A stretch of DNA of 64,000 bases from Macrosoma leucophasiata (Eukaryota; Arthropoda; Insecta; Lepidoptera; Hedylidae): contig JAWQUS010000010.1 in assembly GCA_036365455.1 (NCBI GenBank), positions 21,438,501 through 21,502,500 on the forward strand. Direction: 5' to 3'. Under the pieces are notes generated by a model. It was given only the letters and a program-made list of their open reading frames with translations, had not been told where the DNA came from and did no database searches. Of this stretch, positions 44,427-55,895 are shown piece after piece. A program made the position numbers and the translations under genes. Positions within the stretch are counted from its first letter, which is position 1; every line of letters starts with the position of its first letter.

Positions 44427-46151
44427 TAAAAGATAGAACTAAGATACAGAATAGCTTAAAAATATTCGATATGATTCTTTAAATTGACATACCTTTTTTA
44501 TTTCTGAACCGATTCACATGAAACAAACACTTAATATTAAGTGAAACTTACCACAATATATAAGTGAAAACCGTAAATCGAATAAGCCGTTTCTGAAATT
44601 AGGGTGCACAAACACACAGACAAACATACATTTTTCCGGGATAAAAAGTACCCAGTGTTGTGCGCCAAAGGTTAAAGTATAGTCATACCAAGTTTCATTG
44701 TGATCGGAAGTGTAGTTTTCATGTGATGCTTGAACAAACAGACAGACAGACAGACAAAAAAATTTCTAATCACATATTTGGGTTCGGTATCGATCTAGTA
44801 ACATCCTCTGGTATTTATTTTTTCAATATTTTTAATGTACAGAATTAACACTTCTACAGTTTTATTATAAGTATAGATATAGATTACAGCTCTTTGACTT
44901 TGACTTATCGATACTTATGCAAAACACGAATGAAAAATTGTTTACATGTTATTTAAAATAAACGACATTTTAAATAACTGAAATAAGATTAGTTGACCCA
45001 AAATCTCGAAGTGTTTTAGTTTAGGAATCAGCACCGGCTAATTATAGAATATATGAATATTTTACGAAGAGAGGAAATCTGTACTATTCTGTACGTCTTT
45101 ACAGATATTTCTCTTTCAGCGCAGTTAACAGATTGTGGATAATTATAGATAAAAGTTGTAGTGGTGGTTGTTCAGAGGAATAACTCTGTACACATAATCG
45201 TGATTTTATTATTTTACTATTTTACCTTTGTAACAACACAGGTAAAAGTTTGGTCCCCATTTTGTAAAACATCAAATCTTCCATGCAGATTGTCATATTA
45301 GGCCTTTTGGACAAAAGAACCATTTTGTAAAACAGCTAAGCACACCATTTTGTAAACTAGCTACACTGTTTTTAATGTACAGATTGGGAAGATGGTTGCG
45401 TCCATGAGTATTTAAAATGTATGGCCTTAAACATTGTAATTCCAATAAAGTATTGGCACTCTGGAATGTACTATATCGTAAAAATAAATTACATCATAAA
45501 CAGTTGAGCTGTGTCACAATTTTGAAACGTGTTGACTTTTACTACACATTTAATTTCAATATCTTCACGGACTTTTCAGTTATTGACTGCATAAATAATG
45601 TTTACAATAAACAGCGTGATGAGGAAAAAGATGTTCCCTTTATATAATATATCCATCATAGTGAGCAGTAATTCGTTTTCGTTTTATTTTAATGTACACT
45701 TGACAATATCGGTTTAGTTTAACTAGTATAAAACTTTTTCAATGGGGATGGGATAGTATTTTACTTACATTATCGACTCTATAAATCAGTTTTTGTTAGA
45801 AAGTTAATAAAATAGTTCTGTAACGGTTTTTTTTGCAGAAGATTTTTTTGCCATGAAGTGGCAAGTGAACTATCACATTGATGAATAATCTTTATTATGA
45901 CGACCAAATACATTCGTTCTCAGTTTCTTTTGAAATGGGGAAATGGAGGAATTTGTAAATAATTGATTCTTTCCTTATTATGCAAAATTCTTTAGTTTCT
46001 TTTTAATTTATCATGTGTTTTTGGTAATTATTAGTATTAACTATAGGTTAATTAAAAAAAAAATGACGATGTAAAAGTACTCTTAAGGAGCCTAATTATA
46101 TGAAATAAATGAATAAACTGAACGAACTGATGGTAAGTGAATGAGAACACG
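44427..46151. other. AT-rich DNA, minor repeats only
   Basis: A gacaga run near 44740 belongs to a decayed CTAG-type repeat. Otherwise nothing recognised. Confidence 0.45.
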
Positions 46152-46230
46152 GTCTGAACCATTTAGCGGCAAGAGGATTGAGAAATGCGGTGGTGCCTAA
46201 GCCTGCGAGCTCCATTATTGAAGTTCTATG
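46152..46230 (-). repeat. SINE head fragment
   Basis: 'accatttagcggcaagagga' to 'gcctgcgagctccattattg' is the SINE head in antisense. Confidence 0.6.
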
Positions 46231-46356
46231 TGTATTTCCCGACACGTAGAGCTTTTGGCCCAATGGTGGAAATGGTGGTCACAGCGCAATCGTGTTCTAA
46301 GAGCCTAGTAATAACGTTTTCGCAGGTTTTCGCGAGCTTCATATGTTGTAGAAACC

Positions 46357-46407
46357 ATATTTGCGATTTTTCTCGCGTTACCTATACGCGAGAAAAACCG
46401 CAAATAT
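46357..46407. repeat. 21-bp inverted repeat, one mismatch
   Basis: 'atatttgcgatttttctcgc' plus g pairs with 46387-46407 across a 9-base loop. 'gcctagtaat' occurs on both sides (46304 and 46531), so a larger element may be present. Confidence 0.8.
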
Positions 46408-47235
46408 TCCCAACTTCTCTTTCTTACCCGCTTAGTCCGCGATTCGGTCGCTTTCCAGCTACCAGTACTGAGTGTATACGTATACAATCCGTATACGTGA
46501 TAAAATCCGCAAACATCATTTCTACAATAGCCTAGTAATCATTTTCGTAATTAATATGGATTGAATCGTCTCGCTGTCAACATCGCGCTTGAACAAATGA
46601 CCATGCAGCAAAACAGCAGAACGATTCAGTTCGATGCAGTGCCCATTAAGTTACAACTCGTTACGAGAATAAGGGCCCAGTTAGTATCTAAAATAATGAT
46701 ATTCAATTTTCATAATGTAGCCATTTGCTGCTGCTATAAGAAGTGAAGGATTCCTGGATACATAACATTTCCTAACAACTTTTATAAAATTCAAGCACGT
46801 AATTTATAAAGACCAAACCATATCTCGTATGTATTCGTTGCAAAAGCAAACTGGCCATATTTGGACGAAAATACGTTTGGTATCAATTTAAATACCAATC
46901 AAAGCTATACGAAACTCTGTTTGGATGTAATAAAATACAATCTGAAATGGTTATGCAGCGAACGGGAATACTTAGTCGCCATATTTGGTAGACTAGTAGG
47001 TTGGTCTACTAATGCATCATTAGTGTAACGTCTTCTAAGAGTCGTAAATTAGCCGGTAACTAGTTTGTTAATCACACAAACCACTTAAGTCGGTATTGTA
47101 GCTGAAAGGGTTTTAACGTAAAACGCGTTCTTAAGTTTTAAATCATGCCTTAGATTCTTCCAACTTCAAGAAGGTGATCAGAAGTTATCAAAACAGAAAA
47201 ACTCGATTTTTCCGTGACTTCTATTATAAGGATTT

Positions 47236-47452
47236 TTTATGTTAAAAAGCATGCAGTTCACATGGATGTTAAGTGATGACTGCTGCTTATAGACACCCAC
47301 ACAAAGAGGTCAAAATGCAGATGCGTTGTACCTTGAGACCTTAGTTGTTTTGTCTCAGAGATAGTTATTACGTGGCCATACATTACCACCTAACCGGTAC
47401 ACGACCAGTTGGCGGCAGATAGATTACTGGAACTCTTACCACCAGTGATGTG
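47236..47452 (-). mobile_element. Lepidopteran SINE, internally deleted
   Basis: 'aaagcatgcagttcacatgg' to 'ggaactcttaccaccagt', with shortened middle blocks. Confidence 0.75.
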
Positions 47453-49061
47453 TAGGAGCAAAAAACTTACCTCTCAGGAATTATAATAAGAGTCCAGGTT
47501 TTTTCCTTTTCACTTATGAATTCTAATAAAACAGGGCGTTCACAAATTAGGGTTAAAACCAGTATAAGTAATGTATTGACCAGACACCCTCCAGTCTACA
47601 GTAGACAGGACAAATAACCCTCAAGGTCGAAGACTCACAGACAAAGAGCAGATATTTTACGTCCATCAACACATTTGGGATTCTTCTTCAAATGTAGTGA
47701 ACGTGGGTGTACTTCCGATTGCGCGTGCGCAACCAGACCATTATATCGGATTCGGTGACTGATATTATTTATGATTTGGCACGGAGCTTTCCTTTCGACG
47801 GTGTCACGAGAAAATGCAGTGGACCAATCAATCATAAAACGTTACCTCGCTTTTGTATTTCTCCGAAAGAGTTTGTCTCGTTTTCGTGTGTTATTTTTTA
47901 GGGATCCATAGGTACCTCAAAAGGCAAATAAATGATCCCCTTATAGGATCACTCGTGCATCTATCTCTTTGTTCGTCTGTCACAGTCAATGTGTTTTTTC
48001 ATCGGCAGATTGGGTCATCTCCAAATCTACAGGACTTATTATATTTAGGTAACCTATATGAAAATCTATATGGTAGGTTATCTTACTTAGGAAATCTCTC
48101 AATTCTACGGAATCTTATGGACACGAGACGTAGCATCAGTCGTTAATTAGTGTGTGTATGTATCAGAAAAACAGGTTATGTAAACCAATTAACAAGTTTG
48201 ATGGACATGTCCTATATTACGTCAATAGATAGGTGCCTACATGATTAGTAAATTGTATGAACTTGTGGACTAGAGTGACAATTCATGATTATAATTTACG
48301 AGCAGATATTAAGGGTCGCGGTTCGTCGGATTTCATCCGAAGCGAAGCTCAACACGAATTAATGTTTGAAATTAAACTTCAACGACTTAAGCATAATCAC
48401 CACATTCATTAACAAATAAAAAACAAAACATAACCTGCAAACATATCCGAACACTCTGACAGCGTCTTTCAATGCATAAAAATTTGTGGGCTGTGAAGAC
48501 ATTAATTCGACGATTCCCCAGAGAAGTGAATATTGACGGAAAATGGTTCCAACGAACCCAGCTCGAGGGAGGGTGTCGCATAAAAATTATATTGCAGATT
48601 TGATGACGGTTCACTAATATTCAGTATTCACTGATGTACCAACAGTAGGTACGTATAGATGTTTCTTTGTATTTTTTACCCGACTGCAACAAAAAGACGG
48701 TTATGTTTTTCAGGTGTATGTATGTATGTATATTTCAAAATACGGCCTGTGTTCATTGATTTCGTGACATTAAAAATATGCGTCTCATCCATCGCAGATA
48801 TTCGAAGGGATATACCCAAATTAATTAAGTTTAGAACTTTCGGAGGTGGGCCATAGCCTAAACACGCAGTCACGTAGCTTTTTTTCTGATGATTTGTTTT
48901 GTATTATTCTGGTCTAACAGATATTATTTTACTCTAGTAATCCTCTTATTGAAGAATGTCTATCAGATAAGATAAAGCTATAATTTGCTTTGTTTTCGTC
49001 AGACATTGTTATTTGCATGAGACATAAAAAGACTAAAGACTGATTAGTGATTATTTATTTT
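47453..49061. other. AT-rich DNA without recognised genes
   Basis: No exon-like block with splice context was found. Confidence 0.4.
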
Positions 49062-49260
49062 CACAGTTATTGTTGCAAGGTGAATTTTAGTAACTGAATG
49101 TGTGAATAGAGAAATCGTTTTTCATAAATGTAGGTATTTAAGCTAAACTAAAGTACCTACATTTATGAAAAACGGGGTCCCTTCTAGTTTATATATATTC
49201 GCATTTTCTCTATTCACACATTCAGTTACAGAAGAAATTCACCTTGCAACCCTAACTGTG
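49062..49260. mobile_element. 199-bp palindromic MITE
   Basis: The outer arms 'cacagttattgttgcaaggt' and 'accttgcaaccctaactgtg' are inverted. The inner arms 'cgtttttcataaatgtaggt' and 'acctacatttatgaaaaacg' are an exact inverse. 'gaatgtgtgaatagagaaa' is also mirrored. Almost the whole element is self-complementary. Confidence 0.85.
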
Positions 49261-50638
49261 TCAGAAGGGTAAGAAGATCAATTATGTAAGGTTTCCGAGC
49301 TCTAACAACGACCTATTTAACTGTATAAAAATATAATTTTTCACGGCTGGCAACTCGACAGTTGACGGTAAATAAACATAGGGCTCTGCCCTGGTGTCAG
49401 TCCACACCTACGTCATGGTGAAATAAATCCGCGACAGAAACAAAAATAATTTTACTTTTACACGAGGCCAAGTTTTACAACATGGTGTTTAGTTTCGATT
49501 TGTCGACTGTTGGAAATAATAACAGTGGTACAATGAAATACGCGGCTAATACATTTATGCACAACTTGAAATGAGTAGATGTGATTCCTTCTCCATCCTT
49601 CTATCTTCTTCATTTTCTTTCTTTCAAAGTTTCTTAGTTGCAAAGTTTTCGAGGTCGTCTCTCGAGGAGTCTATTAATTTCGAAGTACGTTAACATATGT
49701 AATTGCCAGATAATAGATAATGCAAGCATGAAAGTGATTATAGACACGAAACTGTGATTACAGTGTGTATCTCAGAAAAAGAACGCGCTCAAATGGGTAA
49801 AAAAAATAGTCCTTCATCGAGGAAATGCCAAGTCTAGATAAGCTGTATAAATATGTAGTTCTGATCTATGGCACAGATACTAAAGATGACAGGTTACTAC
49901 GGTGGAGTGGAAATCTTGGGAAAAAATATGAAATGACTCGAAGATGTAAATGAAGTTAGGCGAAATAATTGGCAATCCAGGGGCCGACCGCCTAACTCTG
50001 CTACTCTAATACTTTCGTAATGCTTTCGATACAACGTAATTTAGAGAGACCCAGATCAAACATATCTGATCCTTGCAGCTATTGGGTTGTTGATTTAGCA
50101 ATAGGATTAAGAAGTCCAGTTTATGCAAGTAATTCTACATCGATTTACGTGCTGGCCATAAAAGGAGACTTACATATTTTCACGTTAATCTGCCCAATAT
50201 CCTGGTTCAATCGAATTACTAACTGCAAAAATAAACACGATACTCATAGAACTATTCCTACACCGTTAAAAACATTAGCTGATACATAATGAAATTCCAA
50301 TACTGAAGATTAAAGGGCAGCTGACGTAATTACAGTCAGAATTAATATATCCGGTCCGAAAATGTAGATTGGAACATTTTTTTCGGTGGGTATGAAACTT
50401 TTTTCGATGCTGCTACTGCATAGACAGCTATACGTTAATCATCTTGATTAACTAGGTAAGTCAGGACTGTCAAGTTTTTTTATAATTCAAAGGATTGACA
50501 AACTATCAGACCGGGCGGTCCACCACGTCCAACTGTAGGCGTATTCTGTAACTCGGTGCGCATTAATTTGAAGGCCACTTTGCGTACTGCAAAGTTATCC
50601 TATCGTTATTGTCCTAAAATGATTGTAATTATCTCGTT
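49261..50638. other. AT-rich DNA without recognised features
   Basis: Nothing supportable noticed. Confidence 0.45.
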
Positions 50639-50959
50639 ATGTCAAAACAGCTTTGTATTCCAAAGTGGCTATCGAAATTATGTCAACCAAGATACACAAT
50701 ACGCTCTCTGATGAGTGGACTCTGGGAAGTGGTTACTGTCGCCTATGAACATCAGGGGAGTTGCGAACGTGGTGCCAGCCCTGAAGGACTCTTTTTCGGA
50801 AATTTTAAGATATCCCACTTTGTAGCACAGGGGAGAAATTCGTTCCACAATTTGGATGTTCTGGACAAGAACGAACGCGTGAATCGGACTGTTAAGCACT
50901 TTCACGTATCCAATCTCTTCCTCTGGAACAGGTACTATGGAAATGCATTATTTTGGTAG
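50639..50959 (+). CDS. Open frame of 106 codons, unassigned and doubtful
   Basis: The frame has a less AT-biased composition than its surroundings and includes SLMSGLWEVVTVAYEHQG and FVAQGRNSFHNLDVLDKNE. I recognise no domain. The minus strand is also open over most of the same stretch. A possible splice donor (aacagGTACTA) occurs near its end. There is no start-context or repeat evidence. It may be a host exon fragment, old element coding sequence or chance. Confidence 0.2.
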   Translation: MSKQLCIPKWLSKLCQPRYTIRSLMSGLWEVVTVAYEHQGSCERGASPEGLFFGNFKISHFVAQGRNSFHNLDVLDKNERVNRTVKHFHVSNLFLWNRYYGNALFW

Positions 50960-51300
50960 GACAAGATGGTATATTATGTATGGTATAGTGACATCTTCTC
51001 CATACTATCTACCAATGTAACAAAATTAATAATATATATTCAATGAACAGAAATAAATGCAAAATGACAACCATGAAATGGTTATTAGATCTAAATTATG
51101 AGCAGACTGAAAAATTATTAGGAAAATTATTACATTTATTAAAAATCAAAAACAATATACATACAATAATCACTTTTTTTTCTTATATTCAGCATTTATC
51201 TATACCTAGTGTAAATAAAAATGTAAGACTATTAGTATTACATTGTAAACCAAGTGTGACTAGAATAGTATTAGACATAATGTTGTGAACATTATAATAT

Positions 51301-51593
51301 TTTTTTTTTTTTTTATGTAGTGGAAGTGGCAAACAAGCATGCAGTTCACATTGATGTTAAGTGATGACTGCAGCCTATAGACATCCACACAAAGACCAAG
51401 GTCAAAATGCAGATGCGTTACCACTCCTGAGGCCTAAGGTGTTATGCCTCTGTGCCGGAAATTACAGGGCTCTACATTACCACCTGACCGGAACACGATA
51501 GTGCTGAACACTACCATTTAGCGGCAAGTATATTAGGTAATGCGGTGGTGCCTACGCCCGCGAGCTCCGTCACTGGAGCACTACCACCAGTTA
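51301..51593 (-). mobile_element. Lepidopteran SINE, full length, well preserved
   Basis: A T14-like run (the A tail in reverse), then 'ggcaaacaagcatgcagttc', all middle blocks and 'actggagcactaccaccagt'. This is the best reference copy for the family in the window. Confidence 0.9.
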
Positions 51594-51749
51594 CCTACTT
51601 GTTTCTACTTTAGTCTAAGAAAAACCTGTGTTCCATAAATATACACAAATGTTTTGTATAATATATGACATGTTAAATTATCACTGTATTAGCCGGAGGT
51701 GGGGACCTGGAGTCCTAAAATACAGGGAATCCTAGTTTAGGCTCCAGGC

Positions 51750-51860
51750 TCCATACAACTTTTTTTTTCCTTGCACTTCTTATTTAACATTGTACATTAG
51801 TCTATAAGATGAAAAATTTGTGGAGCAAATAAAGATTTATTTATTTATTTATACTATGCG
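51750..51860 (+). repeat. LINE-tail-like sequence with an (ATTT)n end
   Basis: 'gagcaaataaagatttattt' leads into ATTT repeats, like the tail of the LINE fragment at 52921. Confidence 0.35.
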
Positions 51861-51892
51861 ACGTAAGCTATTAATTGGAATAAGTTATGTAT

Positions 51893-52030
51893 TTTATCAT
51901 GTTATGGAAGTGGCAAACAAGCATGCAGTTGACATTAATGTCAAGTGATGACTGCAGCCTATAGACACTCACACAAAGACCAAGGTCGAAATGCAGATGC
52001 GTTACCAGTTACCACTCCTAAGGCCTCCTA
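51893..52030 (-). mobile_element. SINE, 5' truncated
   Basis: 'gaagtggcaaacaagcatgc' to 'accactcctaaggcctcc' in antisense. A 'taccagt' duplication is seen near 52008. Confidence 0.75.
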
Positions 52031-52047
52031 AAAATTGCTGTTATACT

Positions 52048-52215
52048 TTTTTATGTTACGAGGACAGTAAATAAGCATGCAGTTCAAATGGATGTTCAGT
52101 GATGTAGCCTATATACATCTACATAACAACCAGAGGTCAAAATGCAGATGCGTCGCCACACCTGAGACCGTAGTTGTTATGTCTCTGATAGTTATTACGG
52201 GGCCATTATGACTGT
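52048..52215 (-). mobile_element. SINE, diverged copy
   Basis: 'ataagcatgcagttcaaatg' to 'ctgatagttattacggggcc'. A hAT-type MITE follows directly. Confidence 0.7.
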
Positions 52216-52219
52216 AAAG

Positions 52220-52504
52220 CATAGAGCATCACGGGCCACCGGCCGCGGTGGACTGGAGGGGAGTAACCATAGCGTTTATTACCAATGCAAAACAGTCTGT
52301 CATTTTTTGCGGGGGGAAATGCATGCGACACACACGCACACTACAAGAATCGTCTATTACTACGAAACTCACACCTTGACTTTAACAAAATACAGAAACA
52401 ATTTCACGCACACATTTAACATCTAGGCGACAGGTAAAGGCCCATTTGGGCTTGTAATTTGACAGAGGGGAAAGCCTGCTACTCCCCTCCGGTGTTGCTC
52501 TATG
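52220..52504. mobile_element. hAT-type MITE, third copy
   Basis: The ends are 'catagagcatcacgggccac' and 'ggtgttgctctatg'. The flanking octamers 'ctgtaaag' and 'ctgtagag' agree at 7 of 8. It is inverted relative to the copy at 31418. Confidence 0.85.
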
Positions 52505-52920
52505 CTGTAGAGTGGTAGTCATGCCTACTTCCTGTCTTATAAGTGGGCTCATGTACTTATCTCGGATTCCTAGGAAATCGTATCGTTTCACTCTCTATAA
52601 TTAGGGTTATAATATTATTAAAAATAACATTCGAATATCATCACCACTTGAATTTGTATTCAATTGGGTCAATATTTTTCTTATGATGATGGTTTGGTGC
52701 GAATCTCACAAATAGATACGCGGAGTAACGTTTTCCGGTCAATGTGTTCAAACGATTTGTTATAATTAACGCATCCGATAAAGTTTGTTCGAATAAAATT
52801 TTTAGGAATGCTAAATCGATTCGGAACAGAATAAAGATTCTCATATAGGTATGTGTAAGAAATATTTACGATTTATGGTGCGATATAGATACAAGCGATA
52901 GCGATAGGTGCGATAGCGAA

Positions 52921-53552
52921 GTTATGAAGGACGAAGATATGCCCATAAAGGACAAAAGAATGGTTTATAACTCATGTATCCTCCCCTGCTTATCGTATGG
53001 GTGTCAAACATGGGCGCTAAATGAGCAACAACTCAAAAAAATACAAGTTTCCCAAAATAGCATGGAAAGAAGCGTAATTGGAGTCAAAAGAAGAGATAAG
53101 GTAAAATTACAAAACATAAAGGCAAATACAAAATTTTAAAAATATATGTACTGTATACAAGCGCTTGAAATGGAGATGGACGGGACACATGCTAAGGGAA
53201 GAAAATGAGAAATGGACGAGACAAGTTACAGAATGGTACCCACGGGACAGCAAAAGGAATAAAGGTAGACAAACAAAACGTTGGGAAGATGACATAAGAA
53301 AGATAGCTGGTCCAGAATGGACACGCACTGCCAAGGATAGGACAACATGGAAAGCTTAAGAGGAGGCCTTTGTCGAAGGACAAGCTGTGAAAGAAAAACC
53401 AATTGTAACAAGTTAGTAGTGAAAATAGTAGGTACATAAAACTAAATTTATTAAAATAAGAAAAAAAAACCAATGTTAAATTGCCCAATTATTTATGTCA
53501 CTTTTAAGTAACAGCAATAAAGGCTTATTTTATTTTATTTATTTATAGATAC
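52921..53552 (+). pseudogene. RTE-like LINE ORF2 C-terminus and tail, frameshifted
   Basis: The first piece (to 53139) reads LPCLSYGCQTWALNEQQLKK and MERSVIGVKRRDKVKLQ. The second (from 53165) reads KWRWTGHMLREENEKW and GRQTKRWEDDIRKIAGPEW. The frame changes and codons are lost between them. This is the end of an RTE-type ORF2 from a subfamily different from 15657. The 3' end is 'gcaataaaggcttattttat' with ATTT repeats to about 53552. Confidence 0.8.
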
Positions 53553-53621
53553 AACACACGCAGAAGACTATACGACAAAAAATTTAAACACCTATTGGTT
53601 ATGTTGGTGTACCTATCTAAT

Positions 53622-53939
53622 GTTATGAAGTGGTGAACAAACATACAGTTAATATTGATGGTAAGCAAGACCAGAGAATATGTAATAATACTACGTCAAT
53701 ACTATAGCATAGCGTATGTACTTAGGTACATGAAACTAGAGATATTAGTGTAGATGCGTTGCCACTCCTGAGGCCTAAGGCGTTATGCCTGTGTGCCGGA
53801 AATAAAAGGACCGTACACCACCGGACCGGAACACGGTAGTGCTGAACACTTCCATTTGACGGCAGATATATTAGGTAATGCGATTGGTGTCTACGCCCTC
53901 GAGTCCGTACACTGGAACTCTACTATCACTACCATCAGT
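53622..53939 (-). mobile_element. SINE with an inserted fragment
   Basis: The SINE is in antisense, from 'gaagtggtgaacaaacatac' to 'cactggaactctactatcac'. Near 53668-53700 it contains 'agagaatatgtaataatact', which is the end of the family at 61177. Confidence 0.75.
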
Positions 53940-54149
53940 AATCAGATTAATATCGCAGCAAGTTATAAACGTCACTTCTCTTCGACCATTTTACATCCGA
54001 TAAAGATTTTTTTTATCCCTGCCGTAAAAAAGTTATCTGTACCTAAGTACATCGATACAAATAAATAAAATTGGAGGATCTGTTTGTAATATAACAATAA
54101 CCGCTTTTCACTAAATGCATATGTATGTATACACGGAACATATGCCAAA

Positions 54150-54370
54150 ACAACATTTTTAAAATTTTTGTCTGTCTGTCTGTTTGTTGCGGCTAATCTC
54201 GGGAACGGCTGGACCGATTTCGACGGGACTTTCACTGGCAGATAGCTTATGTTGTAAGGAGTAACTTAACCTACTTTTATACTAGCTGCGCCCACGCACG
54301 ATTTCGTCCGGGTAGATACTGAACAATCATAAATTCTCATGCGGACGAAGTTGCGGGCACAGCTAGTCAT
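54150..54370. mobile_element. CTAG-ended repeat, reverse copy
   Basis: A (tctg)n run, 'gggaacggctggaccgattt', 'actttcactggcagatagct', then a facing pair 'actagctgcgcccacgcacg' and 'cgggcacagctagt'. It has the same plan as 43562, inverted. Confidence 0.65.
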
Positions 54371-54924
54371 CAAAAAATAATCATGCTCAAATATTTTCTT
54401 TTCCATTCCAACATTCAACAATATCAAATACACAAACATGTGAAGTGAAACTAATACCTTTTTGATTTTGAAGTCGAAAAATATTTGATGTAAATAAACT
54501 ATTTCAAATTTTAAAAAGTACAATCACCTTGCAAATATGCTAAACACGTCAATAATACAGTACAACTAAGACGTAAAGTGCAAATCGATTTCTCGACTTG
54601 TTTTCATATCTGTCAATATCATGGTTCAAAAACCATTACATGGCAAAACACTAATGACAGTTCAATTAACGGGTAACATGGAACTAGAACTAAAATACAT
54701 TATGGCTGAGAATAACATCACATGACTGGAACCAGTGAGTTCGTATGGAATTTATTATCACTTGAATTTTAACTGTACTTACATAGATTCACATACGGAT
54801 AGAACAATAACTTTTTTATTAGAAAGAAGTGACGGTTCATTGCTGGTGTTTGAGTTAAAGATGGGGGAGTCGTAACGAGCAATCTGCAGACAGTTCTGAG
54901 AATGGTCGCTGTGTTAGACAAACG

Positions 54925-55130
54925 TTAGTTCACGCCTGTGTTCCCCGAAGTGGCAGCCAGAGTAAAGGCATGCATTCAAGCCTATACCTATGCATTTGCC
55001 AACTCGTAATAGGTGGCGAGCCTATGGACATCTCTGGGCACATTACCAAACTCCGAGGTAGGCACTATCAGAAACGTAAAAGTATCCCAATCGCATAATA
55101 GATCTCTGCTCTGATAACCCCTTACCCGGA
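54925..55130 (-). mobile_element. tRNA-headed SINE body, diverged
   Basis: 'gttcacgcctgtgttccccg', 'atgcattcaagcctatacct', 'gacatctctgggcacattac' and 'gataaccccttacccgg' follow the family order in antisense. Confidence 0.7.
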
Positions 55131-55243
55131 GATTGATTGAATCCACCCCCCAAGACTACTTGAGCAGTTATGGTGACAGTATGCACCTAAAATACTTAAA
55201 GAGAGACCAATGTAGGATTCGAGGACTTAAAACTGCCTAAATT

Positions 55244-55395
55244 TAATGTAGATAATATATAATTTCGATTGACAATACACGACATACCTACGACATAATA
55301 ATATAACGAACAACGACAACGAATTGTATCCTGTGGCTTTGCCGATATGTCGTATGTCGTGTATTATAAATCGAAATGAAATATTATCTACATTA
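55244..55395. mobile_element. 152-bp palindromic MITE
   Basis: 'taatgtagataatatataat' and 'acaatacacgacatac' pair with 'gtatgtcgtgtattataaat' and 'aaatattatctacatta'. The arms of about 55 bp have small gaps. Confidence 0.8.
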
Positions 55396-55767
55396 GTTAT
55401 ATACGTGGTTAATGCATTTCTAGTTTTCAATTTTATAATTAAAACGGCTTTCGCGTATTGATTGATTTCAATATCCACGCGAAACGCGAACACATTAATT
55501 CGAATTTCGAAATAAGTTGGCCTGCGTCCTTGTCTATTGAGTAGGTACTTCTACAATTTTAGGTGGTAATTCTTGGTAGGTAAATTCTCTCCTAATGGCG
55601 TGCATCACTATTGTGGAGTCTTAAGGCTTTGTCCAGCCGTGGACATAATTCGGCTGAAGCGATGATCGCCAAAAAATACTTGTAACCCAACTAAAATGTA
55701 TCCTAATTAGGAAGTGCCTAATTAGCTTAAACGAGCTTCACTATATTTCACATAGATAAACATTTTA

Positions 55768-55895
55768 GACCTCAGGGTACCTCAGGAGTGACAAGTGAGG
55801 CAACTGACAACTTATCTGCATTTTTCCTTTTGCCTTTTTGCACCTACACATGTCTCTAAGCTGCAGTAATAAAAGAAAAAAAAAGAAAGAAAAGA
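55768..55895 (+). repeat. SINE 3' fragment with an A-rich tail
   Basis: 'gcatttttccttttgccttt', 'cacatgtctctaagctgcag', then A/G-rich sequence. Confidence 0.5.

Noticed and set aside
46185..46535. 116-codon plus-strand frame
   Set aside because: It starts in a SINE fragment and crosses an inverted repeat; no domain.
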